Below, piece by piece: positions 26,852-34,936 of a DNA stretch of 64,000 bases (position 1 is its first letter; each line of letters opens with the position of its first letter). Source of the stretch: JAYFQE01 sp034927345. GTDB lineage: Bacteria > Bacillota > Clostridia > Saccharofermentanales > UBA5734. The stretch spans positions 62,001 through 126,000 of the forward strand of contig JAYFQE010000002.1 of the NCBI GenBank assembly GCA_034927345.1, written 5' to 3'. A model generated the notes under the pieces. The model was given only the letters and a program-made list of their open reading frames with translations, had not been told where the DNA came from and made no database searches. Position numbers and translations under genes: made by a program.

Positions 26852-28207
26852 ATGTTAAAATTCGATGCTGGCAACGCCAGCTTGTTTGTTCAATCCGGTG
26901 AAATCGAACAAATGATGCCGCAGATTAAAGCGGCTCATGATTTATTACAAAAAAGAAAAGGACCGGGCAGTGATTTCCTGGGTTGGATCGATTTACCGCA
27001 AAAATACGATAAAGATGAACTGTCGCGTATTCGTAAAGCGGCTTCGCGCATTAAACACGACTCGGACGTCCTGGTTGTTATCGGTATCGGCGGTTCCTAC
27101 CTCGGCGCCAGGGCGGCGATCGAGGCCCTCAGTCACTCTTTCCAAGCTATGCTCAGCAAAAAACAGCGGCGGAATCCGCTGGTTGTTTTTGCCGGCAACA
27201 ACCTTAGTTCCACTTATCTGGCTGATTTGTTCGATTTACTGGAAGGCAAGGATGTCTCCCTGAACGTCATTTCCAAATCGGGCACTACGACAGAACCGGC
27301 CGTTGCTTTCCGGATTTTCAAAAATTGGATGGAAGCCCGTTATGGCCGCGAGGGATCGCGCAGCCGCATTTATGTGACGACAGACAAAGCGCGCGGCGCG
27401 CTGAAAAAACTGGCTTCTGATGAAGGATATGAATCTTTCGTCGTACCCGACGATATCGGCGGCCGATTTTCCGTTCTGACCGCCGTCGGGCTGCTGCCGA
27501 TTGCCGTTGCCGGCATCGACGTCCGGGAAATGCTGAAGGGCGCCCGGGATGGCAAAAGAGCCTGGCAGCAGGCGGATCCGGCGCAAAATCCGGCATATGC
27601 CTACGCGGCCTGGCGCAATAGTCTGCTGCGCAAGGGCTATGCCGTAGAAATTATGGTTAATTATGAACCCTGCATGCATTTCTTTACCGAATGGTGGAAG
27701 CAGCTGTACGGCGAAAGCGAAGGCAAGGACGGCAGAGGCCTTTTCCCGGCCGGGGTTGACAATTCGGCCGACCTGCATTCCATGGGCCAATATATCCAGG
27801 ACGGCCGCCGGATGCTTTTTGAAACGGTCGTTCAGGTTGAGCGGGCGCGCCGGCCGATGATCATTCCGAACGATCCGGATAATCTGGACGGTTTGAATTT
27901 CCTTTCCGGCCTGGACATGGCCGAAGTCAACAAGAAGGCGACCCAAGGCACAATCCTGGCTCATATCGACGGCGGCGTGCCTAATCTTCTGGTTTCCGTT
28001 CCAGAGCTGACGGCTTACTATTTTGGCCAGTTGGTTTACTTCTTCGAATTAGCTTGCGCGGTCAGCGGTCATCTGCTGGCGGTCAATCCTTTCAATCAGC
28101 CCGGTGTGGAGAATTATAAGCAGAATATGTTCGCTCTGCTCGGCAAACCCGGTTATGAGGCCCGGAAGACGGAACTTGAGACCCGTCTGACGGGCGGCAG
28201 GCAGTAA
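26852..28207 (+). CDS. pgi: Glucose-6-phosphate isomerase
   Basis: A 451-residue glycolytic isomerase of the shorter Firmicute type. Sugar phosphate-binding motifs are VVIGIGGSYLGARAAIEAL, NVISKSGTTTEPAVAFR and VPDDIGGRFSVLTAVGLLP. A conserved glutamate lies in QLYGESEGKDGRG, and the C-terminal part has NPFNQPGVENYKQNMFALLGKPG with the catalytic lysine. It interconverts glucose-6-phosphate and fructose-6-phosphate. Start at 26852 follows GGAGGGG. The next gene begins 2 bp after the stop, so the two are co-transcribed although functionally unrelated. Confidence 0.95.
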   Translation: MLKFDAGNASLFVQSGEIEQMMPQIKAAHDLLQKRKGPGSDFLGWIDLPQKYDKDELSRIRKAASRIKHDSDVLVVIGIGGSYLGARAAIEALSHSFQAMLSKKQRRNPLVVFAGNNLSSTYLADLFDLLEGKDVSLNVISKSGTTTEPAVAFRIFKNWMEARYGREGSRSRIYVTTDKARGALKKLASDEGYESFVVPDDIGGRFSVLTAVGLLPIAVAGIDVREMLKGARDGKRAWQQADPAQNPAYAYAAWRNSLLRKGYAVEIMVNYEPCMHFFTEWWKQLYGESEGKDGRGLFPAGVDNSADLHSMGQYIQDGRRMLFETVVQVERARRPMIIPNDPDNLDGLNFLSGLDMAEVNKKATQGTILAHIDGGVPNLLVSVPELTAYYFGQLVYFFELACAVSGHLLAVNPFNQPGVENYKQNMFALLGKPGYEARKTELETRLTGGRQ

Positions 28208-28209
28208 GC

Positions 28210-30072
28210 GTGTCGGTTGTAGCTTTACCCCGCCACCTGCTGCAGGCTGTCGAAAAGCCGGCCCGTTATGTCGGCGGCGAATGGAACAGCGTGGTCAAGG
28301 AACTGCCGCCCGAAGGCAGCGGTTTCCTGACCCGGTTTGCTTTCTGCTTTCCGGATACTTACGAAATCGGCATGTCGAACCTGGCGCTGCATATTCTGTA
28401 TCATTTGATGAATGAACGTGAAGACACCTGGTGTGAACGCGCGTTCGCGCCCTGGACCGATATGGAGACCCGGATGAGGCAGATGGGGCTGCCGCTGTTT
28501 TCGCTCGAATCACGCACGCCGCTCGCTGAATTTGATTTTATCGGCTTTACCCTGCAATATGAACTGTCTTTCACCAATGTTCTCAACATGCTGGATCTGG
28601 CGGGCATACCGCTTTGTTCCGCCGACCGCGGAGAACATGATCCGCTGGTTGTCGCGGGCGGGCCGGTGACTTATAACTGCGAACCGATGGCCGATTTTTT
28701 CGATTTGGTGATGATCGGCGAAGGCGAAGAAGTTATCGGCGAGCTTTTAGATTTATATCGTGCCTGCCGTTTGTCCGGCGATTATAGCCGTGTGCGTTTT
28801 CTGGAGCAGGCGGCGCAGCTGGAAGGCATATATGTGCCGTCTTTCTATACCGTATCGTATAATCCCGACGGCACCGTGGCTGCTGTCCGGCCTAACCGGC
28901 CGGGTGTCCCGGCCGTCATCCGGAAGCGGATCATCAAGGATTTCGATCAGGTTTATTATCCGGTAAAAACCTTGGTCCCCAATACGGAAATTGTCCATGA
29001 CCGCATGTCGCTGGAGGTTCTGCGCGGCTGCCCGCGCGGCTGCCGTTTCTGCCAGGCCGGCATGATCTATCGGCCGGTCCGGGAAAAACGCGTTGAAACA
29101 TTGGTGGCGCAAGCCCGGGCTCTGGAGCAGGCGACCGGTTATGATGAACTGGGCCTCTTGTCGTTGTCGACCAGCGATTATCGGGAACTGGGCGCGTTGA
29201 CCGATCAGCTGCTGTGCACGCTGACCCCGAATCATACCAGTCTGTCCCTGCCATCCTTACGTCTGGATTCCTTTTCATTGAACCTGATGGAAAAAGCGTC
29301 GCAAACCCGTAAGAGCGGACTGACTTTTGCGCCGGAAGCGGGCAGTCAGCGCCTGCGCGACGTGATCAATAAAAATATCGCGGCCGAAGACGTGCTGCGG
29401 GCGATGAGCCTGGCTTTTCAAGGCGGCTGGAACGGAGCCAAGCTGTATTTCATGCTCGGCTTGCCGACGGAGACTTTGGAAGATGTCGCCGGCATCGCCC
29501 AGCTGACCCAGGCGATCGAACAGTTATACCAGGAGCTTCCGCGGGCCCAAAGGCCGCGCAAACTCGAACTGACCGTCAGCACGGCGCTTTTTATACCGAA
29601 GCCGTTTACCGCTTTTCAGTGGGTGGGGCAGATGCCGGGAGAGCAATTGCTTGAAAGGCAGAGCTATCTGCGCGGCCTGCTGAGGAGCCGTTCCGTCAAA
29701 TACCAGTGGCACGACTGGCCGATGTCGCGTCTGGAAGCCATCATGGCCCGCGGCGACCGCCGTCTGGGCCCGGTGATCTTGGCTGCGTATAAAAAGGGCA
29801 GAACTTTCGATTCCTGGGATGATCATTTTGATTTGAACGTCTGGCTGGGATGCCTGGCGGAAGCCGGTCTGGATCCGGATTTTTATGCAGCCCGCGAGCG
29901 GCCGGCCGACGAAGTGTTTCCCTGGTCCCATATCGATTGCGGCGTCAATCAGTCCTTTCTCTATCAGGAATACCAGAAAGCGCTGGCCGGGACGGTGACG
30001 CCCCAGTGCCGCCTGTCCTGCAGCCAATGCGGCGCGGCATCTTTTGGAGGGGGGATCTGCTTTGAACACTAA
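28210..30072 (+). CDS. TIGR03960-type B12-binding-like radical SAM protein
   Basis: A 620-residue protein of the TIGR03960 family. A GTG start 2 bp after pgi is preceded by a weak purine-rich stretch. The N-terminal domain includes FAFCFPDTYEIGMSNLALHI and FDFIGFTLQYELSFTNVLNM. The Fe-S motif LEVLRGCPRGCRFCQAGMIY is at about residues 268-287, and the SAM barrel has GLTFAPEAGSQRLRDVINKN. The C-terminus ends in a cysteine-rich segment with CRLSCSQCGA, suggesting another metal site. It always travels with the DUF2344 protein encoded next (they are fused in some genomes). The pair is often close to RNase E/G and ribosomal protein genes. The substrate is unknown; RNA or ribosome modification is a guess from context. 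Confidence 0.85.
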   Translation: MSVVALPRHLLQAVEKPARYVGGEWNSVVKELPPEGSGFLTRFAFCFPDTYEIGMSNLALHILYHLMNEREDTWCERAFAPWTDMETRMRQMGLPLFSLESRTPLAEFDFIGFTLQYELSFTNVLNMLDLAGIPLCSADRGEHDPLVVAGGPVTYNCEPMADFFDLVMIGEGEEVIGELLDLYRACRLSGDYSRVRFLEQAAQLEGIYVPSFYTVSYNPDGTVAAVRPNRPGVPAVIRKRIIKDFDQVYYPVKTLVPNTEIVHDRMSLEVLRGCPRGCRFCQAGMIYRPVREKRVETLVAQARALEQATGYDELGLLSLSTSDYRELGALTDQLLCTLTPNHTSLSLPSLRLDSFSLNLMEKASQTRKSGLTFAPEAGSQRLRDVINKNIAAEDVLRAMSLAFQGGWNGAKLYFMLGLPTETLEDVAGIAQLTQAIEQLYQELPRAQRPRKLELTVSTALFIPKPFTAFQWVGQMPGEQLLERQSYLRGLLRSRSVKYQWHDWPMSRLEAIMARGDRRLGPVILAAYKKGRTFDSWDDHFDLNVWLGCLAEAGLDPDFYAARERPADEVFPWSHIDCGVNQSFLYQEYQKALAGTVTPQCRLSCSQCGAASFGGGICFEH

Positions 30073-30766
30073 CCTGCGTTTGCGTTATGGCCGGCAGGAG
30101 CCGGCTGTTTGGCTGGCCCATCTGGATATGATGCGCACCTTCGAGCGTTCTGTCCGCCGGGCCGGCTTACCGGTTGCTTACAGCCAGGGCTATAATCCGC
30201 GCCCTCAATTGTCTTTCGCCCTGCCGATCGGCGTCGGTCTGGCAACGCTTGATGATTATGTAGATGTTATGATGACCGAACCTGTTGACGCCAAAACAGC
30301 CATTCAACAACTCAACCGGAATTTGCCGAAAGGTCTGTTTATCATGGACGCTCAGCCGGTTCCGGAAGAAGGCCCCAGCTTGATGAGCCTGATTGCCGCA
30401 GCCGATTATGAAATCCGCGGCGAAGGCCTGACAGAGGCAATCGGCGTTTTATTGTCATTGCCGCCGGATACCGCCTGGCCGGCTGAAAAATTCAGCAAAG
30501 GCAAAAAAATCGATGTCGATATCCGTCCTTTGATTATGAGCATGGATCTTCAGGCCCCGAATATAATAAAAATCCGGGTCAAGGCCGGCAGCCGCGAGAA
30601 TCTTAGGCCGGATCTGCTGCTGCAGCTTTTGATGCGCCGGTGCGGCCTGGATCCGGTTATGGCCGGCGATGCCGAAATAACCCGCCTGGCCCTGTGGATT
30701 AGACCGACACCGGACGCAAATCTCCGGCGCCCTTTTGATCTGGCCGCGCCGCTGACGGTTCATTGA
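30062..30766 (+). CDS. TIGR03936/DUF2344 radical SAM-associated protein
   Basis: A 234-residue partner of the preceding radical SAM enzyme. Its N-terminus, LRLRYGRQEPAVWLAHLDMM, and then FERSVRRAGLPVAYSQGYNP and PQLSFALPIGVGL are the defining motifs of the family. TTG at 30062 was taken as start since GGAGGGGGG lies just ahead; it overlaps the upstream stop by 11 bp. An earlier TTG at 30044 sits before the ribosome site. No catalytic residues are known. The stop is directly followed by the RNase E/G start. Confidence 0.85.
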   Translation: MNTNLRLRYGRQEPAVWLAHLDMMRTFERSVRRAGLPVAYSQGYNPRPQLSFALPIGVGLATLDDYVDVMMTEPVDAKTAIQQLNRNLPKGLFIMDAQPVPEEGPSLMSLIAAADYEIRGEGLTEAIGVLLSLPPDTAWPAEKFSKGKKIDVDIRPLIMSMDLQAPNIIKIRVKAGSRENLRPDLLLQLLMRRCGLDPVMAGDAEITRLALWIRPTPDANLRRPFDLAAPLTVH

Positions 30767-31819
30767 ATGGAAAGCAGCGAACTGGCTATTTACCCAAGTC
30801 CGGAAGGCGTCTGCCATGTCCTGCTGGAAGATGGCCGGGCCGTTGAATATCTGGTCGACGACCAGTCCGCCCGCCCGCGCCGCCTGGATCTCTATCTGGG
30901 GGTTGTCAAGCGGATAACGCCTGCAATCAAGGGCGTTTTCATCGATATCGGCGACGATCACGACGCTTTGCTCAATCTGGGCGAAGCGCCCGTCAGCGTT
31001 CGCTGCGGCCAGCGCCTGATCGTCCAGATCAAGCGGATAACCGGCGATGGCAAAGGTCATCAGGTGACAACCCGAATCCAGCTGCCCGGCCCTTATGCGG
31101 TTGTGCGGATCGGCGAAACCGAAAAAAGACGCAGCAAACTTCTGGCGTTCCCGCCAGATCAACAAGAAAAACTCTTTCAGCAAGATCTGGTCCGCCTGCA
31201 ATCGTTGTGGCGGCATATTCAGGACGACAGTACATCCGGTCCTGCTCCCAGACGGCTTTATCCTTTGGGTCATCCTCTCTATATGGCTCTGATATCTTTT
31301 CTTTCCGCAAAAACGCGGCAGATCCGGATTGAGGGCGATGTCCTGTTTGCACAGGTCTATCAACAAATTCAGGAACTGATGCCGGAATATCTGCCGCTTT
31401 TATCTCTATACAGACCCGGTGACGGGTATGGCCTGGCCTCGGCTCTGAGTTTGGCCGGTTTGCCGGAACAGCTGCGGCGCAGCAAAATCTGGCTTGATCA
31501 TGGCGGTTATTTAATCATCGAGCACACAGAAGCATTGACTGTCGCCGATGTAAACAGCGGGCGTGATATACAGGGTAAAACCGATGCTGATCTGCGGCTC
31601 AGGACCAATCTTGAAGCTGCGGCTGAACTGGCCCGCCAAATCCGCCTGCGCAATATCGGCGGCATCATTATTGTCGATTTTGTCAATTTGGGCGACGACG
31701 AGGCCCGTTCGCGCGTTCAGGAAGCTCTGAAGCAAGCTCTGGCATCCGACCGGGCTCATTGCCGGCTGGTCGGTTTTACCGGGCTCGGCCTATATGAGAT
31801 GACCCGGACGGCTTTATGA
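30767..31819 (+). CDS. rng: Ribonuclease E/G family protein, short form
   Basis: A 350-residue RNase E/G-type protein. The N-terminal S1-like domain is seen in DLYLGVVKRITPAIKGVFID and DDHDALLNLGE. The metal-binding aspartates of the DNase I-like core are present in LTVADVNSG and IIIVDFVNLGDDEA. The protein ends at GLGLYEMTRTAL, just where longer family members go on to a zinc-link (CPxC) and a small C-terminal domain. It therefore lacks the elements used for tetramer formation in E. coli. It starts at the base following the DUF2344 stop. It should cut single-stranded AU-rich RNA. rplU/rpmA, which often follow, are absent. Confidence 0.85.
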   Translation: MESSELAIYPSPEGVCHVLLEDGRAVEYLVDDQSARPRRLDLYLGVVKRITPAIKGVFIDIGDDHDALLNLGEAPVSVRCGQRLIVQIKRITGDGKGHQVTTRIQLPGPYAVVRIGETEKRRSKLLAFPPDQQEKLFQQDLVRLQSLWRHIQDDSTSGPAPRRLYPLGHPLYMALISFLSAKTRQIRIEGDVLFAQVYQQIQELMPEYLPLLSLYRPGDGYGLASALSLAGLPEQLRRSKIWLDHGGYLIIEHTEALTVADVNSGRDIQGKTDADLRLRTNLEAAAELARQIRLRNIGGIIIVDFVNLGDDEARSRVQEALKQALASDRAHCRLVGFTGLGLYEMTRTAL

Positions 31820-31847
31820 AAGTGAATAAAAAACTATCGCCAAACGG

Positions 31848-31875
31848 TTGACGGCTTGTGAATTTGTGGTACAGT
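31848..31875 (+). promoter_or_regulatory. Probable promoter of nrdDG
   Basis: TTGACG at 31848-31853, 16-bp spacer, TACAGT at 31870-31875. It would give a leader of about 120 nt before the nrdD ATG, which contains a nested hairpin (31908-31954). Confidence 0.4.
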
Positions 31876-31907
31876 TAATACTAGATGTTGGAAAATATTG
31901 GCCGCGG

Positions 31908-31960
31908 ACACAAGATTTGGTATGTTCGGAGAAAGAACGAAAACCTGCTTGTGTTTTATT
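31908..31960 (+). promoter_or_regulatory. Structured leader upstream of nrdD, possible attenuator
   Basis: An outer inverted repeat ACACAAG (31908-31914)/CTTGTGT (31948-31954) encloses an inner GTTC-GGAGAAA-GAAC hairpin (31924-31938) and is followed by TTTATT. This looks like a terminator-like or ligand-responsive fold, but I cannot match it to a known riboswitch class. Confidence 0.35.
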
Positions 31961-32003
31961 AACGCCATTTTTCAATAAAGCCGGAAATAAAGGAGAATTC
32001 ATC

Positions 32004-34352
32004 ATGATCACCCGGGTAATTAAACGTGACGGCAGGGAAGCATCTTACAATATCGAAAAAATAGCCAATGCAATCTATAAAGCGCTTGAGGCTTCGGCGG
32101 AGATCAATCCGCAGGACGCCGGATTGAAACGGGATGCCCTGAGCATGGATCTGGCCGGCAAGGTTGCCGAGTATCTGGATCTGACTGCCGACCGCGTTCC
32201 CCATATTGAAGATATCCAGGATATGGTAGAACGGGTCTTGATGGAAGCCGGCTATCCGGAGACAGCCAAGCGCTATATTCTCTATCGGGCAGAACGTACG
32301 CGTGTCCGTGAAATGAATACCCGGCTGATGCAGACTTATCACGATATAACCAACCATGATTCGCGCCAAAGCGATATCAAACGGGAAAATGCCAATATCG
32401 ACGGCGATACGGCCATGGGGACCATGTTGAAATATGGTTCTGAAGGCGCCAAAATGTATTACCAGATGTTCATGTTGAAACCGGAACACAGTCAGGCTCA
32501 CCAGGACGGCGATATCCACATCCATGATCTTGATTTTTATGCGCTGACCCTGACCTGCTGCCAGATCGATCTGCTGAAGCTCTTTGCCGGCGGCTTCTCC
32601 ACCGGCCACGGCCATTTGCGTGAGCCCCGCGATATTCGCAGCTATGCCGCGCTGGCCTGTATCGCCATCCAATCGAATCAGAACGATATGCACGGCGGCC
32701 AGTCGGTCGTCAACTTCGATTATGCCATGGCGAAAGGTGTCGGCTGCACTTATCGTAAAACCTACCGCCAGAATCTGGCCAAAGCGCTCGAATTGATCGG
32801 CGGCGCTGAACAGGCACAGGATCTGGCTAAACAGATTATCGCCCGCGTGGAGCAATCTTGCGGCCTGGCGCCGGGCTTGACCGCCAATCCGGCTTTTCAG
32901 GAAGCGGAAGCCGCTATCCTGCAGGAATATGTTCCCGACAGAAACGCTGTTGGCCGGATACAGGCATTTACGACCCGCGAAGCCTGGCAGGAGACCGATA
33001 AAGCCACCTATCAGGCTATGGAAGCGCTGGTGCATAATTTAAATTCCATGCATAGCCGGGCCGGCGCCCAGACACCGTTCAGCTCACTGAATTACGGCAT
33101 GGATGTTTCGCAGGAAGGACGCATGGCTATCCGCAACCTGCTGTTGGCAACTGAATCCGGCTTGGGTAACGGTGAGACGGCCATTTTCCCCATTCATATT
33201 TTCCGGGTTAAAAAAGGTATCAATTTTAATCCGGGCGAGCCGAATTACGACTTGTTCAAGCTGGCCTGCCGCTGCAGCGCCCGCCGCATGTTTCCCAATT
33301 TTGCCTTCCAGGACGCGCCTTTTAATCTCAAATACTACGATCCGAACAATGTGGAAACGGAAGTGGCCTATATGGGCTGCCGGACGCGGGTTGTAGCCAA
33401 TAACTTTGATCCGGAGCGGGAAATCACTTATCGCCGCGGCAATTTGAGTTTTACGTCGATCAATCTGCCGCGCTGTGCCATTCTGGCCAAAGGTGATTTA
33501 TCTGTTTTCTATAAGCGCCTCGACAATATGCTCGAACTGGCGGCCGCTCAGCTGCTGGAACGCTTTGAAGTCCAGGCCCGCAAGCATGTTTATAATTTCC
33601 CCTTCCTGATGGGGCAGGGATTATGGCTGGATTCGGAAAAGCTGGACTGGGACGACGAGATCCGTTCGGTTATCCGGCACGGTACGCTGTCGATCGGCTT
33701 TATCGGCTTGGCCGAAACGCTGGTGGCCATGACCGGCAGCCATCATGGCCAAAGCGCTGCCGCCCAGGAATTGGGACTGGCCATCATCGGCCGCATGCGC
33801 GATTTTTGCGACCGCCAGTGCACTGAAACCGGTTTGAACTTTTCCCTGCTGGCGACGCCGGCCGAGGGGCTTTCCGGAAGGTTCCTGCGTATGGACCGTA
33901 AAGAATTCGGCAAACTGCCGGGTATTACGGATAAGGAATACTATACCAACAGCTTCCATATTCCGGTTCGCTTCGAAATCAGCGCATTTGAAAAAATCAG
34001 GCTGGAAGCGCCTTATCATGAATTGACCAACGCCGGCCACATCACTTATGTGGAAATGGACGGCGATACCACGCAAAATATTGAAGCGTTTGAAAAAATC
34101 ATCCGTTTTATGGCGGAAAGCGGTATCGGTTATGGCGCAATCAACCATCCGATCGACCGCGATCCGGTATGCGGCTATAACGGGATCATCGGCGATACCT
34201 GCCCGGCATGCGGCAGATCGGAAGAAGCGGACGAGGTTCCCTTTGACCGGATCAGAAGAATAACCGGCTATCTGGTCGGTACGCTGGATCGTTTCAATAA
34301 TGCCAAGCGAGCGGAGGAACATGACCGCGTTAAACACGGTTTGCGCGAGTAA
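32004..34352 (+). CDS. nrdD: Anaerobic ribonucleoside-triphosphate reductase
   Basis: A 782-residue class III ribonucleotide reductase. An ATP-cone allosteric domain is at the N-terminus (VIKRDGREASYNIEKIANAI). The barrel follows, with DGDIHIHDLDFYALTLTCCQ and SSLNYGMDVSQEGR. The C-terminus has a zinc-site region VCGYNGIIGDTCPACG and the glycyl-radical loop RRITGYLVGTLDRFNNAK, where the glycine near residue 755 would carry the radical. It makes deoxynucleotides without oxygen. Start at 32004 follows AAAGGAGAA; the frame is open 150 bp further up, but that part lies within the promoter and leader. It overlaps nrdG by 32 bp. Confidence 0.95.
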   Translation: MITRVIKRDGREASYNIEKIANAIYKALEASAEINPQDAGLKRDALSMDLAGKVAEYLDLTADRVPHIEDIQDMVERVLMEAGYPETAKRYILYRAERTRVREMNTRLMQTYHDITNHDSRQSDIKRENANIDGDTAMGTMLKYGSEGAKMYYQMFMLKPEHSQAHQDGDIHIHDLDFYALTLTCCQIDLLKLFAGGFSTGHGHLREPRDIRSYAALACIAIQSNQNDMHGGQSVVNFDYAMAKGVGCTYRKTYRQNLAKALELIGGAEQAQDLAKQIIARVEQSCGLAPGLTANPAFQEAEAAILQEYVPDRNAVGRIQAFTTREAWQETDKATYQAMEALVHNLNSMHSRAGAQTPFSSLNYGMDVSQEGRMAIRNLLLATESGLGNGETAIFPIHIFRVKKGINFNPGEPNYDLFKLACRCSARRMFPNFAFQDAPFNLKYYDPNNVETEVAYMGCRTRVVANNFDPEREITYRRGNLSFTSINLPRCAILAKGDLSVFYKRLDNMLELAAAQLLERFEVQARKHVYNFPFLMGQGLWLDSEKLDWDDEIRSVIRHGTLSIGFIGLAETLVAMTGSHHGQSAAAQELGLAIIGRMRDFCDRQCTETGLNFSLLATPAEGLSGRFLRMDRKEFGKLPGITDKEYYTNSFHIPVRFEISAFEKIRLEAPYHELTNAGHITYVEMDGDTTQNIEAFEKIIRFMAESGIGYGAINHPIDRDPVCGYNGIIGDTCPACGRSEEADEVPFDRIRRITGYLVGTLDRFNNAKRAEEHDRVKHGLRE

Positions 34353-34860
34353 ACTTATGCAGATTCGTTTATACGGCCGCTTAAAAGAATCAATAACCGA
34401 CGGCCCGGGTATCCGGTATGCCGTCTTTACCCAAGGCTGCCCGCACCAGTGCCCCAGCTGCCATAATCCTGACAGTCACGATTTTACAGCCGGCAAACTC
34501 GTCGATACCGAAGAATTATTAACCGACATTCTGGCTAACCCTTTGCTGGACGGGCTGACTCTGAGCGGCGGCGAACCTTTCATGCAACCGGAAGAATGCG
34601 CCTGGCTGGCCGCCGGCGCCCGCCGGGCCGGCTTGAATGTCATCGTATTCAGCGGATATACCTGGGAAGAGCTGCTGGAAAACGCGGCGACCCGGCGCGG
34701 TTGGACTAATTTGCTGCAGGAGACGGATATCCTGATTGACGGCCGGTATGAAAAAGCGAAACGTTCATTGAATCTCCGCTTTCGCGGGTCAAGCAACCAG
34801 CGCGCCGTTGACGTGCAGGAGTCCTTGCGGCAGAAGCAGGTTATTTTATATCCTTTATAA
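34321..34860 (+). CDS. nrdG: Anaerobic ribonucleotide reductase activating protein
   Basis: A 179-residue radical SAM activase. The cluster motif is CPHQCPSC (Cys40, Cys44, Cys47), preceded by ITDGPGIRYAVFTQG, and LTLSGGEPFMQ and VIVFSGYTWEEL follow. It uses S-adenosylmethionine to place the glycyl radical on NrdD. The start at 34321 is supported by GCGGAGG. A second in-frame ATG at 34357 matches the usual N-terminus of the family better but has a weak ribosome site, so the first 12 residues are uncertain. The 32-bp overlap with nrdD implies coupled translation. Confidence 0.93.
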   Translation: MTALNTVCASKLMQIRLYGRLKESITDGPGIRYAVFTQGCPHQCPSCHNPDSHDFTAGKLVDTEELLTDILANPLLDGLTLSGGEPFMQPEECAWLAAGARRAGLNVIVFSGYTWEELLENAATRRGWTNLLQETDILIDGRYEKAKRSLNLRFRGSSNQRAVDVQESLRQKQVILYPL

Positions 34861-34876
34861 ACGAAATTGATTATAT

Positions 34877-34905
34877 TTGAAGTTTTTCTGCCGGCGCGCT
34901 ATAAT
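34877..34905 (+). promoter_or_regulatory. Promoter of the esterase/beta-helix island
   Basis: TTGAAG at 34877-34882, 17-bp spacer, consensus TATAAT at 34900-34905. The start would be near 34912, 25 nt before the ATG at 34937. Confidence 0.65.
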
Positions 34906-34936
34906 GAATGAAGGTATGATCTCTAAGGAGGACATC

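Noticed and set aside
31848..32003. In-frame N-terminal extension of nrdD
   Set aside because: The extension overlaps the promoter and the leader hairpin and has no ribosome site, while the ATG at 32004 has AAAGGAGAA and begins the ATP-cone as expected.
31959..33035. Long open frame on the minus strand across nrdD
   Set aside because: Antisense to a conserved catalytic gene, with no family signature.
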